A stretch of DNA of 64,000 nt from Arthrobacter sp. zg-Y238 (GCF_024385525.1 NZ_JANFLU010000011.1:372001-436000); one strand, 5' to 3'; positions 1-8,037 are shown, numbered from the stretch's first letter. Numbers and translations: made by a program. The notes: generated by a model not told the origin, from the letters alone.

Positions 1-2
1 CG

Positions 3-440
3 GACCGGCTGCAGGCCGAGGGCGATGACCCCGCGAACTGGACCCTGGCGGCGGGGGAGGCTGCGGATGAAGCAACGCTGGCCGATCTGGCCTTCGCGTG
101 GTCCGCCGTGCGTGCAGCCAAGTCCAACGCCATCCTGCTGGCGAAGGACGGAGCCTCGGTGGGCGTGGGCATGGGGCAGGTCAACCGGGTCGATTCCTGC
201 CGGCTCGCCGTCGAACGTGCCAATACGCTCGGCGGTCCCGGCGAGGAACGGGCCAGCGGGTCGGTAGCCGCGTCCGATGCGTTCTTCCCCTTTGCGGACG
301 GCCTGCAGATCCTGGCCGACGCCGGCGTCCGTGCGGTGGTACAGCCGGGGGGATCGGTCCGCGACAACGAAGTCATTGAAGCCGCAGCGGCGGCCGGCAT
401 CACCATGTACTTCACTGGTGCGCGCCACTTCTTCCACTGA
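3..440 (+). CDS. purH: PurH, C-terminal part (AICAR transformylase / IMP cyclohydrolase)
   Basis: Cut at the 5' end by the window; 145 residues remain and the stop is at 438-440. The visible part is the end of the AICAR formyltransferase domain: a [11 protein letters not shown] segment, a GQVNRVDS segment, then DAFFPFADG and a C-terminal [10 protein letters not shown]. The full enzyme is normally about 520-550 residues and carries out the last two steps of purine synthesis: formyl transfer from 10-formyl-THF to AICAR, then ring closure to IMP. It lies about 18 kb from glyA-folD, which has a ZTP riboswitch (ZTP derives from AICAR). A T-tailed hairpin follows the stop. Confidence 0.95.
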   Translation, partial: DRLQAEGDDPANWTLAAGEAADEATLADLAFAWSAVRAAKSNAILLAKDGASVGVGMGQVNRVDSCRLAVERANTLGGPGEERASGSVAASDAFFPFADGLQILADAGVRAVVQPGGSVRDNEVIEAAAAAGITMYFTGARHFFH

Positions 441-455
441 AGTCTGCCTGGAACG

Positions 456-490
456 GCAAGGCGGTGCAGGTATGCGCCGCCTTGCTGTTT
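456..490 (+). terminator. Intrinsic terminator after purH
   Basis: A 9-bp perfect stem (456-464 with 477-485) is followed by TGTTT. It starts 16 nt after the purH stop and separates purH from icd. Confidence 0.8.
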
Positions 491-602
491 AGGGCACGGA
501 TAGTGGGCTGTGGCATAGTTGAACTCAAATAAAAGCCAAAAAGACGGGTTCCGTCATGCCACAAGACATGCTCCGGTGCCCACCAACACACAAGGAGATC
601 GT

Positions 603-1838
603 GTGGCTGAGAAAATTAAGGTTGTGGGCTCTGTAGTAGAGCTCGACGGCGACGAGATGACGCGCATCATCTGGCAGTTCATCAAGGATCGCCTGATCAA
701 CCCGTACCTGGACGTCGACCTGAAGTACTACGACCTCTCCATCCAGAACCGCGATGCGACCGATGACCAGGTCACCATCGACGCCGCCAACGCCATCAAG
801 GAACACGGCGTGGGCGTCAAGTGCGCCACGATCACCCCCGACGAAGCACGCGTCGAGGAATTCGGCCTGAAGAAGATGTGGGTTTCCCCCAACGGAACCA
901 TCCGCAACATCCTCGGCGGCGTGGTCTTCCGCGAACCGATCATCATCTCCAACATCCCGCGCCTGGTCCCGGGCTGGAACAAGCCGATCATCATCGGCCG
1001 CCACGCCCACGGCGACCAGTACAAGGCCACGAACTTCAAGGTTCCCGGTGCCGGTACCCTGACGCTGACCTACACGCCGGCCGACGGCAGCGAAGAAATC
1101 AAGCAGCAGGTTGTTACGTACAACGAAGATGGCGGCGTCGCCATGGGTATGTACAACTTCAACGATTCCATCAAGGACTTCGCGCGCGCTTCCTTCGCCT
1201 ACGGCCTGCAGCGTAACTACCCGGTGTACCTCTCCACCAAGAACACGATCCTGAAGGCCTACGACGGCCAGTTCAAGGACCTGTTCCAGGAAGTCTTCGA
1301 CGCCGAGTTCAAGGACCAGTTCGAAGCAGCCGGCCTCACTTACGAGCACCGCCTGATCGATGACATGGTTGCCTCCGCGATGAAGTGGGAAGGCGGCTAC
1401 GTCTGGGCCTGCAAGAACTACGACGGCGACGTCCAGTCCGACACCGTGGCACAGGGCTTCGGTTCGCTGGGCCTGATGACCTCCGTGCTGATGACCCCGG
1501 ACGGCCAGACCGTCGAGGCCGAAGCTGCACACGGTACGGTTACCCGCCACTACCGCCAGCACCAGCAGGGCAAGCCCACCTCCACGAACCCGATCGCCTC
1601 GATCTTCGCGTGGACCCGTGGCCTGATGCACCGCGGCAAGCTGGACAACACCCCCGAGGTCATCAACTTCGCCGAGACCCTTGAAGACGTTGTCATCAAG
1701 ACGGTCGAATCCGGCAAGATGACCAAGGACCTGGCACTGCTGGTCGGCCCCGACCAGGCCTACCTGACCACGGAAGAGTTCCTCGCCGCACTGGACGAGA
1801 ACCTCAAGGCCCGCCTGGGCGCCGAGGTTGCAGCCTAA
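603..1838 (+). CDS. icd: NADP-dependent isocitrate dehydrogenase, homodimeric type
   Basis: 411 residues. It oxidises isocitrate to 2-oxoglutarate and CO2 with NADP in the TCA cycle. The sequence resembles the eukaryote-like (type II, IDH1-like) subfamily: [13 protein letters not shown] near the N terminus, SPNGTIRN and [10 protein letters not shown] in the substrate region, and [12 protein letters not shown] near the C terminus. The GTG at 603 is chosen because AAGGAG (592-597) lies 5 nt upstream. An in-frame ATG at 519 would add 28 residues that do not resemble the family. The gene stands alone between two terminators. Confidence 0.95.
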   Translation: MAEKIKVVGSVVELDGDEMTRIIWQFIKDRLINPYLDVDLKYYDLSIQNRDATDDQVTIDAANAIKEHGVGVKCATITPDEARVEEFGLKKMWVSPNGTIRNILGGVVFREPIIISNIPRLVPGWNKPIIIGRHAHGDQYKATNFKVPGAGTLTLTYTPADGSEEIKQQVVTYNEDGGVAMGMYNFNDSIKDFARASFAYGLQRNYPVYLSTKNTILKAYDGQFKDLFQEVFDAEFKDQFEAAGLTYEHRLIDDMVASAMKWEGGYVWACKNYDGDVQSDTVAQGFGSLGLMTSVLMTPDGQTVEAEAAHGTVTRHYRQHQQGKPTSTNPIASIFAWTRGLMHRGKLDNTPEVINFAETLEDVVIKTVESGKMTKDLALLVGPDQAYLTTEEFLAALDENLKARLGAEVAA

Positions 1839-1852
1839 GCATCACTGCACCA

Positions 1853-1910
1853 ACGACGACGGCGCGCTGCCCCCTTACCGGGGCGGCGCGCCGTCGTCGT
1901 TTCCTTCCTT
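1853..1910 (+). terminator. Strong intrinsic terminator after icd
   Basis: A 15-bp perfect stem (1853-1867 with 1886-1900) encloses an 18-nt loop and is followed by a pyrimidine/T-rich tail (TTCCTTCCTTGTT). The left strand begins 15 nt after the icd stop. Confidence 0.9.
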
Positions 1911-1960
1911 GTTAAGCACACGCGTAACAACTAGCGCAGCCGCACGGGCGGTGCCACCAT

Positions 1961-2929
1961 GTGGGGATGTCGAACTCCACCACAGCGCAGCCCGCCGCGA
2001 AGAGCGCCGAAGAGCGAAGCGCCCGCATAGCGGTGACCGTTTTCCCGCTGCTGATTGTTGCCGGGGGAGCGGTGGCCCTGTTCTTCCCGGAGCCGTTCAC
2101 CGGCCTGTCCGGCTACATCAACCCCGGGCTGATGCTCATTATGTTCGGGATGGGCCTGACCCTGACCCTGCCGGATTTTGCTCTGGTGGTCCGGCAGCCG
2201 CTGCCCGTCCTGCTGGGAGTGGTGGCGCAGTACGTGATCATGCCGCTGCTCGGTTTCGGTATCGCCTGGGCCCTGCAGCTCAGCCCTGAACTCGCGGCCG
2301 GCGTGATCCTGGTGGGCTGCGCACCCGGCGGCACGGCGTCGAACGTGGTGACGTACCTGGCCCGCGGCAACGTAGCCCTCTCTGTCGCCATGACGTCGGT
2401 TTCCACTCTTCTTGCGCCCCTGCTGACCCCGATCCTCGCGCTGTGGCTCGCCGGCCGGTACATGGCGGTGGACGCGGGGTCGATGGCTTGGTCCATCGTG
2501 CAGATTGTGTTGATCCCGGTGGTGCTGGGCCTGGCCATCCGGTATCTGGTGCCCCGGCTGGTGGACCGGGTGCTGCCCGTCCTGCCCTGGATTTCGGTGC
2601 TGGCTATTACCTTCGTGGTTATTGCCGTGGTGTCGGGCAGCGCCGAAGCCATCTTTACCGCGGGCTGGCTGATCCTGCTGGCGGTGGTGCTGCACAACGG
2701 GTTGGGCCTGGCCCTCGGCTACGGTGCGGCGAAACTGTTCCGGCAACCGGTTGCCTCCCGCCGTACCATGGCCATTGAAGTGGGCATGCAGAACTCCGGG
2801 CTGGCCGCGGGACTGGCTAAGCAGTACTTCGCTCCCGAAGCCGCCCTGCCCGCAGCGGTCTTCTCGGTCTGGCACAACGTCAGCGGTGCCTTGATGGCGG
2901 CCATCTGGCAGCGCCGGCCCTCTGCTTGA
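1961..2929 (+). CDS. Bile acid:sodium symporter family (BASS) transporter
   Basis: 322 residues from GTG 1961; an ATG at 1967 is an equally possible start and no clear Shine-Dalgarno separates them. The protein is hydrophobic with about nine or ten membrane segments. Family-type motifs are visible: a GMGLTL segment after helix 2, GCAPGGTASNVVTYLARGN (the sodium-site region) near residue 120, and EVGMQNSGLAAGL near the C terminus. It is probably a sodium-coupled organic anion importer. Related proteins carry bile acids, pantothenate, pyruvate or 2-keto acids, and the substrate cannot be read here. The gene is single and convergent with the small heat-shock gene. Confidence 0.88.
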   Translation: MGMSNSTTAQPAAKSAEERSARIAVTVFPLLIVAGGAVALFFPEPFTGLSGYINPGLMLIMFGMGLTLTLPDFALVVRQPLPVLLGVVAQYVIMPLLGFGIAWALQLSPELAAGVILVGCAPGGTASNVVTYLARGNVALSVAMTSVSTLLAPLLTPILALWLAGRYMAVDAGSMAWSIVQIVLIPVVLGLAIRYLVPRLVDRVLPVLPWISVLAITFVVIAVVSGSAEAIFTAGWLILLAVVLHNGLGLALGYGAAKLFRQPVASRRTMAIEVGMQNSGLAAGLAKQYFAPEAALPAAVFSVWHNVSGALMAAIWQRRPSA

Positions 2930-2989
2930 TTCTCCCGCAGCACCCCGCCGAACCCAGCCAGAACCCCCAGTGACCCCCAGTGACACAGT

Positions 2990-3020
2990 GCAGGCCCCGG
3001 ACATGCTGTCCGGGGCCTGC
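2990..3020. terminator. 14-bp hairpin between convergent genes
   Basis: A perfect 14-bp stem (2990-3003 with 3007-3020) has a 3-nt loop and lies 61 nt after the transporter stop. Neither strand has a T-run behind it, so intrinsic termination is uncertain. It is immediately followed by three copies of an 18-bp repeat. Confidence 0.6.
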
Positions 3021-3074
3021 GCTGGTTCCGCTGGTCTCGCTGGTTCCGCTGGTCTCGCTGGTTCCGCTGGTCTC
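3021..3074. repeat. Three perfect 18-bp tandem repeats
   Basis: The unit GCTGGTTCCGCTGGTCTC occurs three times without a mismatch at 3021-3038, 3039-3056 and 3057-3074. Each unit is itself made of two similar halves. The array lies between the hairpin at 2990-3020 and the small heat-shock gene stop at 3082, outside any gene I accept. Confidence 0.9.
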
Positions 3075-3081
3075 GCTGCGG

Positions 3082-3693
3082 CTAGATGCCTGCGCCCTGA
3101 TCGCCGGAGGAAGAGTGCCCGCCGGAACCGGATGATCCCGAACCGGATGATCCCGAACCGCCGGGTTGGCCGAACGAGCCCGGCGAGCCGGAACCGGATG
3201 AGCCGGAACCGGAGCCGCTGGAACCCGAGCCGCTGCTGGACGAGACCGAAGCAGGCTCCGATGAAGACTGCCCGGAAATCGTGGAACCGTCCTTGTAGGT
3301 GGCTGACACCTCGATCTTGCGCGGCTTCGACCGTTCGCTCACCGGAATGAAGACGCTCAGCACACCGTTCTCGTACTTCGCGGAGATCGAGTCAATATCA
3401 ATGCCCTGGCCAAGATTCAGTTGGCGCAGGAAGGTCCCGCTTTCCCGTTCACGGTTCAGCCAGGTAACCCCCTCGGTGGTGTGGATGGTCCGCTCGGCCC
3501 TGATGGTCAGCAACTGGCCGTCAACGTCCACGTCCACTGAACCGGGGTCGATACCCGGCAGATCCGCGTTGAGGATGTAGTGGTCGCCCTCGCGGTAGAG
3601 GTCTATCGGCATAAGCCGCAACCGCTGCCGGGGATCAAGAAGAGCGCCTGCCATCCGGTCAAGCTCACGGAAAGGATCAAACTTCATCGCCAT
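3082..3693 (-). CDS. Small heat-shock protein (Hsp20 / alpha-crystallin) with Ser/Gly-rich tail
   Basis: 203 residues from the ATG at 3693, which has AGGAG (3707-3703) 9 nt upstream; an ATG at 3699 is possible but too close to that site. Residues about 30-130 form the alpha-crystallin domain (IDLYREGDHYILNADLPGI, then AKYENGVLSVFIPV). It is an ATP-independent chaperone that holds unfolding proteins. Residues about 138-203 are almost only Ser and Gly with some Pro, Gln and His, which is not part of the usual family. The usual C-terminal I-x-I motif is not evident in this tail. The promoter carries both a HAIR and a CIRCE operator. Confidence 0.92.
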   Translation of the reverse strand: MAMKFDPFRELDRMAGALLDPRQRLRLMPIDLYREGDHYILNADLPGIDPGSVDVDVDGQLLTIRAERTIHTTEGVTWLNRERESGTFLRQLNLGQGIDIDSISAKYENGVLSVFIPVSERSKPRKIEVSATYKDGSTISGQSSSEPASVSSSSGSGSSGSGSGSSGSGSPGSFGQPGGSGSSGSGSSGSGGHSSSGDQGAGI

Positions 3694-3771
3694 TGTCATC
3701 AACTCCTGTTGCGCCGGTACCCGCCGGGCACCGGTGATTGGAATGCCGTTGTAGGAAAAGGGTCGATAAAG

Positions 3772-3792
3772 GTTGAGTCGTCGTGACTCAAC
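3772..3792 (-). promoter_or_regulatory. HAIR element (HspR operator)
   Basis: The inverted repeat GTTGAGT-N7-ACTCAAC matches the HspR operator consensus CTTGAGT-N7-ACTCAAG except at the outermost base of each arm. It lies 79-99 nt upstream of the chosen small heat-shock start. HspR represses chaperone genes in actinobacteria; operator use is inferred. Confidence 0.85.
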
Positions 3793-3805
3793 GATGAAAT
3801 TCACG

Positions 3806-3832
3806 CTAGCACTCGGCACTTTTGAGTGCTAG
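3806..3832 (-). promoter_or_regulatory. CIRCE element (HrcA operator)
   Basis: CTAGCACTC-N9-GAGTGCTAG is a perfect inverted repeat with the canonical 9-nt spacer (consensus TTAGCACTC-N9-GAGTGCTAA, outermost base swapped on each side). It lies 14 nt upstream of the HAIR element, so the small heat-shock gene appears to have two heat-shock repressor sites. Confidence 0.92.
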
Positions 3833-3875
3833 GTTCGACGTCCGATTTTACCCGCAGGCGCCCGGTTTTAGTCGG

Positions 3876-5345
3876 TCAGCCGAGCGGCCAGGAATGGACG
3901 GCAGCATTGGTGTGCATGTTCTCCCAATAAAGCCGGGAGAGCTCGCCCAGTGCCGCCGACCGGGGCATTCCGGCACCCTCGAGGCGGCGCAGTGTGGCGA
4001 TCTGCCATGCTGCGCCGTTCTGCTCCGTGCGGGCACGCTCGGACACCACGTTCAGGTAGCGGTCGATCAGGGAAGAATCCACTTTCAGTTCCCGCAGCCC
4101 CTCGGCGGCCTGCGGAATCAGGTGGCGCACAATCAGCTCAGCCACCGGAATCTCGCCGATGCCCGGCCAGTACACAGCCGCCTCCAGTCCGTGCCGGGCA
4201 CAGGCCAGGAAGTTGTCCGACGCCGTCTTGAAGGCGATGCGGCTCCACAGCGGCCGGTCTGCCGTGCGGAGATACTCCACGAGACCGTAATAGAACGCCG
4301 CGTTGGCGACCACGTCCAGGACGGACGGGCCGGCCGGCAGCACCCGGTTCTCCAGGCGCAGGTTGGGTGTGCCGCTGCCGGGGTCATAGATCGGCCGGTT
4401 CCAGCGGTAGACCGTGCCGTTGTGGAGGCGCAGCTCGGGCAGCAGCGGCGCACCGAACGCTGTGGCTTCCGTTCCGTTGCCGGAGAGCTCCGGAAGCAGT
4501 GCGGGGAAGTAGCGTACGTTCTCCTCGAAGAGATCGAAGATCGACGTAATCCACCTTTCCCCGAACCAGACTCGGGGGCGTACGCCTTGATTGCGCATTT
4601 CCGGCGGTCGGGTGTCGATGGCCTGCTTGAAGAGTTCAATCCTGGTCTCATGCCAGAGCACGTGTTCCATAAAGATGGGCGAATTGGCGGCAAGGGCAAC
4701 CTGCGGGGCGGCAATCATCTGCGCCGCATTCCAGGCGGGCGCAAACTGGTCGGGCGAGACTTCCAGATGCAGCTGGACCGACGTGCATGCAGCCTCCGGC
4801 GCGATATTCTGTGCGTAGAAGGACAGCGGCTCCGGGCCTGACAGATCCAGGAGGACGTCTTCTCCCCGGGCCTGGAGGACTGACGTGTTCAAGGCCGCAT
4901 AACGCTGCCCGCTGCTGAGCCAGTCCCATCCGTCCATGAAGCGGGGGGTGAGGGTGGGGAGGATGCCCACCATCATGATGTCCGCCGCTTCCTGGGCGGC
5001 ACGCTCATCGGCGCGGTTGAGCTGCGTCCGCAGGCTGTCCTCGAGCTCCTTCAACCCAAACTGCGCCACCGACATTGCGGGGTGGTTCATCTCGATGTTG
5101 AAGGCGCCGATCTCGGTCTGGAAGGCCGGATCGGCGATGCGGTCAAGGACAGCCTTGTTGCGGAGGGCGGGGGAGAAGTCGCGGTTGGTCAGGTTCAGTT
5201 CCAGTTCCAGGCCAATGCTGGCCGTGTCCGCAAACTGCGCGGTGGAAAGGAAGTGAGCGAAGTGGTCCAGGTTTTCCAGCAAGCGCTGCCGGTAGGCCGT
5301 GCGCTGCGCCCGGCTGAAAGTCCTGCTCGTAACTTCTGCGCCCAT
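3876..5345 (-). CDS. GCS2-type glutamate-cysteine ligase family protein
   Basis: 489 residues. An early GLELELNLTN segment (about residue 44) supplies the paired acidic residues of the ATP/Mg site in glutamate-cysteine ligase/carboxylate-amine ligases. Further conserved-looking blocks are EIGAFNIEMNH (about 80), QLHLEVSP (about 195) and LRLENRVLPAGPS. The family joins an amine to the gamma-carboxyl of glutamate using ATP. Actinobacteria of this type are expected to use mycothiol instead of glutathione, so the true substrate is unclear. It starts 6 nt after the upstream membrane-protein gene, so the two probably share an mRNA. Confidence 0.8.
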   Translation of the reverse strand: MGAEVTSRTFSRAQRTAYRQRLLENLDHFAHFLSTAQFADTASIGLELELNLTNRDFSPALRNKAVLDRIADPAFQTEIGAFNIEMNHPAMSVAQFGLKELEDSLRTQLNRADERAAQEAADIMMVGILPTLTPRFMDGWDWLSSGQRYAALNTSVLQARGEDVLLDLSGPEPLSFYAQNIAPEAACTSVQLHLEVSPDQFAPAWNAAQMIAAPQVALAANSPIFMEHVLWHETRIELFKQAIDTRPPEMRNQGVRPRVWFGERWITSIFDLFEENVRYFPALLPELSGNGTEATAFGAPLLPELRLHNGTVYRWNRPIYDPGSGTPNLRLENRVLPAGPSVLDVVANAAFYYGLVEYLRTADRPLWSRIAFKTASDNFLACARHGLEAAVYWPGIGEIPVAELIVRHLIPQAAEGLRELKVDSSLIDRYLNVVSERARTEQNGAAWQIATLRRLEGAGMPRSAALGELSRLYWENMHTNAAVHSWPLG

Positions 5346-5351
5346 GGCCCG

Positions 5352-5891
5352 TTACTTCTTTTTCAGGCCCTTGAGAACATTGGCGGGCCGTTGCATTTCC
5401 CCGTGCTGGGCACCCATCACAATCACCGCCCCCGAAAGCACGGGGATGCTCCACTGCAGGACCTTCAGTTGGCGCTGGGCCGACTTCAGTTCCTTTGACG
5501 CTCCCTCATGGGGCTCCGTGGCCCCTTGGCTGCCCTGTTCCGAGAGCTTGCCGACCTTTCCACCGAGGATCCCCGAATAAAGCGTGACGACGGCTGCCAG
5601 TGCCGTAACCGCCGTCTTGTATACGGTGAGTGGGCCAACCCCCTCCTGCTGGGAAACCCGGGTTTTGTTGTCGCCGATGAGTGCGAGTCCGGCGAGGAAG
5701 TGCAGTCCGATTGCCCCGGCCTGCACAGGGGCCCATTTTTTCCAGCCAAGGGCGGACAACCGCGCTCTCTCAGTGGGGTCCTTGGCCTTCGCGGTGGCTC
5801 CGTTAAGCCCGACGGCGCCCATCAGGGAACCACCGAACCAAGCCGCTGCCGTGAGGTCATGGACAGATCGTGCTATTAGGTTTGCCGCCAC
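5352..5891 (-). CDS. Conserved hypothetical membrane protein
   Basis: 179 residues from GTG 5891, preceded by AGGAG at 7 nt. I do not recognise a named family. About four membrane segments are visible: near residues 15-30, 55-72, 90-108 and 148-162. A Glu/Lys/Gln-rich stretch follows the third and the C terminus is basic (GLKKK). It is first in a two-gene unit with the GCS2-type ligase. The -10-like TAGGAT (minus strand, 6029-6024) with TTAGTT 17 nt upstream may be its promoter. Confidence 0.75.
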   Translation of the reverse strand: MAANLIARSVHDLTAAAWFGGSLMGAVGLNGATAKAKDPTERARLSALGWKKWAPVQAGAIGLHFLAGLALIGDNKTRVSQQEGVGPLTVYKTAVTALAAVVTLYSGILGGKVGKLSEQGSQGATEPHEGASKELKSAQRQLKVLQWSIPVLSGAVIVMGAQHGEMQRPANVLKGLKKK

Positions 5892-6036
5892 TGTGATGCT
5901 CCTGTGCGTTGTGGGCCAAGGGGTCGTCCAGCCGGATTATTCGGCAGGAAGCGGGCCCGCAGGCTCTTCTGATCGGTGCAAAAAGAAAACCACGCACAGA
6001 ATCCAATAGCAAGGGCGCTTACAATCCTAACACGCT

Positions 6037-6056
6037 ACACATTCGTAACTAAGTGT
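6037..6056. promoter_or_regulatory. Imperfect inverted repeat between divergent genes
   Basis: An imperfect dyad with ACAC/GTGT ends lies midway between the minus-strand membrane gene and the plus-strand three-gene operon. It overlaps the proposed minus-strand -35 (TTAGTT), so it could be an operator. No regulator can be named. The rest of the 5892-6118 gap is AT-richer than its surroundings. Confidence 0.35.
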
Positions 6057-6118
6057 GCTTATTATCGAGTTACGGACCATCCGATCTTGATCAGCAGTTG
6101 CAATGACGAAAGAGAGCG

Positions 6119-6892
6119 ATGATGACAGAGAACTTCACTCCGCGTGACGGAAGCCATGCAGCATCCCCGGCCGGAAGCACCAACGATTCCACGGCCGCAG
6201 CGAAGGCCGACGCCGCCAAGCAGCAGGCAGGTGACCTCGCCCAGCAGGCCAAGGGTAATGCCGCTCAGGTAGCGGACACCGCCAAGTCTGAAGCAGCGGG
6301 CGTCGCCTCCGAAGTAAAGACCAACGCCAAGGACCTGTTTACCCAGGCCCGTTCCGATCTCACCGAGCAGGCTGGTACCCAGCAGCAGAAGGTGGCCGAA
6401 GGTCTCCGCTCGATGGCTGACGAGCTGCACTCCATGGCTCAGTCCGGCCAGTCCGGTGTAGCCACCGATCTCGTGGGTGAAGCAGCCAGCCGTGCATCCT
6501 CTGCTGCCACCTGGCTTGACGGCCGTGATCCGGGATCCCTGCTGAATGAGGTCAAGGGCTTTGCCCGCCAGCGTCCCGTTGCCTTCCTGGCTCTCGCAGC
6601 CGGAGCCGGTTTCCTGGCCGGCCGCCTGAACAAGGGCCTGAGTGCAGGCCTCCCGAGTCAGGGCGCAACCGGATCCGCCGGCCAGCACGTGGCACCGCCC
6701 GTGCCTCCCGTGACGCCTGTCCCGGCGGCCCCGGCGGCCAACCCCACGGTTGGCACCACCGGGACCAACGATCCGTTCGGCACCGAACCGGTCCGCCAGC
6801 CCGGTACGGGTCCCGCGTCGGCGCAGACTCTTCCGCCCACCCCCTCCACCGGCGTTCCGGCAGCTGATCCCTACAGCGGTGGTCGGCACTGA
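6119..6892 (+). CDS. DUF883/ElaB-like membrane-anchored coil protein
   Basis: 257 residues. Residues about 20-110 are Ala/Gln/Lys-rich and probably form a long amphipathic helix (repeats of the type AKADAAKQQA, AQQAKGNAAQ, DTAKSEAAG), resembling late-embryogenesis/ElaB-like proteins. A single membrane segment follows (RPVAFLALAAGAGFLAGRL, about 158-176), then a Pro/Thr-rich tail. It is probably an envelope stress or membrane-organising protein. A GAGAG-type ribosome site lies just upstream of the two adjacent ATGs at 6119. It is translationally coupled (ATGA) to the Holin-X gene. Confidence 0.8.
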   Translation: MMTENFTPRDGSHAASPAGSTNDSTAAAKADAAKQQAGDLAQQAKGNAAQVADTAKSEAAGVASEVKTNAKDLFTQARSDLTEQAGTQQQKVAEGLRSMADELHSMAQSGQSGVATDLVGEAASRASSAATWLDGRDPGSLLNEVKGFARQRPVAFLALAAGAGFLAGRLNKGLSAGLPSQGATGSAGQHVAPPVPPVTPVPAAPAANPTVGTTGTNDPFGTEPVRQPGTGPASAQTLPPTPSTGVPAADPYSGGRH

Positions 6893-7317
6893 TGAGCACC
6901 GAACTCCCTCCCACACCAGCGCAGGCTAAGGCTGAATCCACGTCCCTGGGCGATCTGCTCGGCCAGGTGACGCAGGACATGTCCACCCTCATGCGTCAGG
7001 AAGTGGAGCTGGCGAAGGTCGAACTTAAGCAGTCCGCAACCCGCGCAGGCACGGGCGCCGGAATGTTCGCCGGCGCGGCCGTCGCAGGGTACTTCGTACT
7101 CCTCTTCCTCTCTATCGCCCTGTGGTACGCACTGGGCACGACGGCGATCGGCTTCGGCTGGTCCGCAGTGATCGTGGCGGTTCTCTGGGCCATCGTTGCC
7201 GCCGTCCTGGCATCACGTGGACGCAAGGAAATGAAGAAGATCAAGGGCATGCCGCAGACGTCCGAGACACTGCAGGAGATCCCCCAGACCATGAAACCAA
7301 GCGAGGAAACACGATGA
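6892..7317 (+). CDS. Phage holin family / Actinobacterial Holin-X (DUF1469-like) membrane protein
   Basis: 141 residues. An N-terminal amphipathic helix (LGDLLGQVTQDMSTLMRQEVELAKVELKQ) is typical of the Holin-X family. Two membrane hairpins follow at about residues 55-80 and 85-105, with a charged C terminus. Despite the name there is no phage context, and in actinobacteria this family sits with DUF3618 proteins. ATGA overlaps bind it to both neighbours. The function is unknown; a membrane-shaping or stress role is inference. Confidence 0.85.
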   Translation: MSTELPPTPAQAKAESTSLGDLLGQVTQDMSTLMRQEVELAKVELKQSATRAGTGAGMFAGAAVAGYFVLLFLSIALWYALGTTAIGFGWSAVIVAVLWAIVAAVLASRGRKEMKKIKGMPQTSETLQEIPQTMKPSEETR

Positions 7318-7943
7318 GTGAAAACCCCGATGAGATCCGCGCCGACATCGAAGCAACCCGCCGGCGCCTAGGCACCAACGTGGACGCAGTGGCGGACAAG
7401 GTAACTCCCTCCCACATCGTCCAGCGCCAGACGGACAAGATGAAGGACAAGGTATTCGGAGTGAAGGACAAGGTGATGGGTGTGGCCGATTCAGTAGGTA
7501 ACAGCGCAAGCAATACCGGCAGCAACATCGGCGGCAGCGTTTCCGACATGGGCGGCAGTGTTTCGGACGGCATGTCCGCCGCCGGCTCCGCTGTCCAGGG
7601 TGCACCGGCGAAGCTCGCAGGCCAGGCGCAGGGCAACCCCATTGCAGCAGGCCTGATTGCCTTCGGCGCCGGTCTGCTCGCAGCAACGCTGATCCCCACC
7701 AGCGACAAGGAGCGCGTCGCTGCCGACAACATCAAGACCGCCGCGCAGCCGATGACCGACGAACTGGCCGGGGCAGCCAAGCAAATGGCCGAGGGCCTCA
7801 AGGAACCGGCTCAGGAAGCGGTCGAGAACATCAAGGCCACTGCCACGGACGCCGCGCAGAACGTGAAGTCCGAAGGCCAGGCAGCTGCTTCCGACGTCAA
7901 GGATTCCGCTACCGAAGCCCCGCAGAACGTGAAGAACGCCTAG
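7314..7943 (+). CDS. DUF3618 domain-containing protein
   Basis: 209 residues from the ATG at 7314, overlapping the previous stop as ATGA. The DUF3618 signature is at the N terminus: PDEIRADIEATRRRLGTNVDAVADKV. A Gly/Ser-rich stretch with two GGSVSDMGGSVSDGMS-like repeats follows, then a membrane segment (PIAAGLIAFGAGLLAATLIP, about residues 109-128). The C-terminal half is Ala-rich and coil-like (repeated AAQNVKSE/APQNVKN). It is the last gene of a three-gene operon closed by a strong terminator. All three products have one or two membrane segments plus long amphipathic helices, so they may work together at the membrane. Confidence 0.85.
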   Translation: MSENPDEIRADIEATRRRLGTNVDAVADKVTPSHIVQRQTDKMKDKVFGVKDKVMGVADSVGNSASNTGSNIGGSVSDMGGSVSDGMSAAGSAVQGAPAKLAGQAQGNPIAAGLIAFGAGLLAATLIPTSDKERVAADNIKTAAQPMTDELAGAAKQMAEGLKEPAQEAVENIKATATDAAQNVKSEGQAAASDVKDSATEAPQNVKNA

Positions 7944-7952
7944 CAGAACGCT

Positions 7953-8004
7953 AAAAACGACGGCGGTGCCGCACCTGCAAAGGAGCGGCACCGCCGTCGT
8001 TTTT
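7953..8004. terminator. Bidirectional intrinsic terminator, 20-bp stem
   Basis: A perfect 20-bp stem (7953-7972 with 7985-8004) begins with AAAAA and ends with TTTTT, so it can stop transcription from both sides. It ends the DUF3618 operon and also faces the minus-strand oxidoreductase gene. Confidence 0.95.
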
Positions 8005-8037
8005 CGTGTCCTCAGCCGCTACGGCCCCAGGGGCCGG

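Noticed and set aside
525-1631. A 368-codon open frame opposite icd
   Set aside because: It mirrors the codon bias of icd in a high-GC genome, has no ribosome site and encodes a repetitive Val/Asp/Gly/His-rich chain without motifs.
3021-3074. A CRISPR-like array
   Set aside because: The units are directly adjacent without spacers and there are no cas genes.
6892-7317. Prophage remnant from the holin-like gene
   Set aside because: No endolysin, integrase, structural gene or att-like repeat is nearby. The Holin-X family is chromosomal in actinobacteria.
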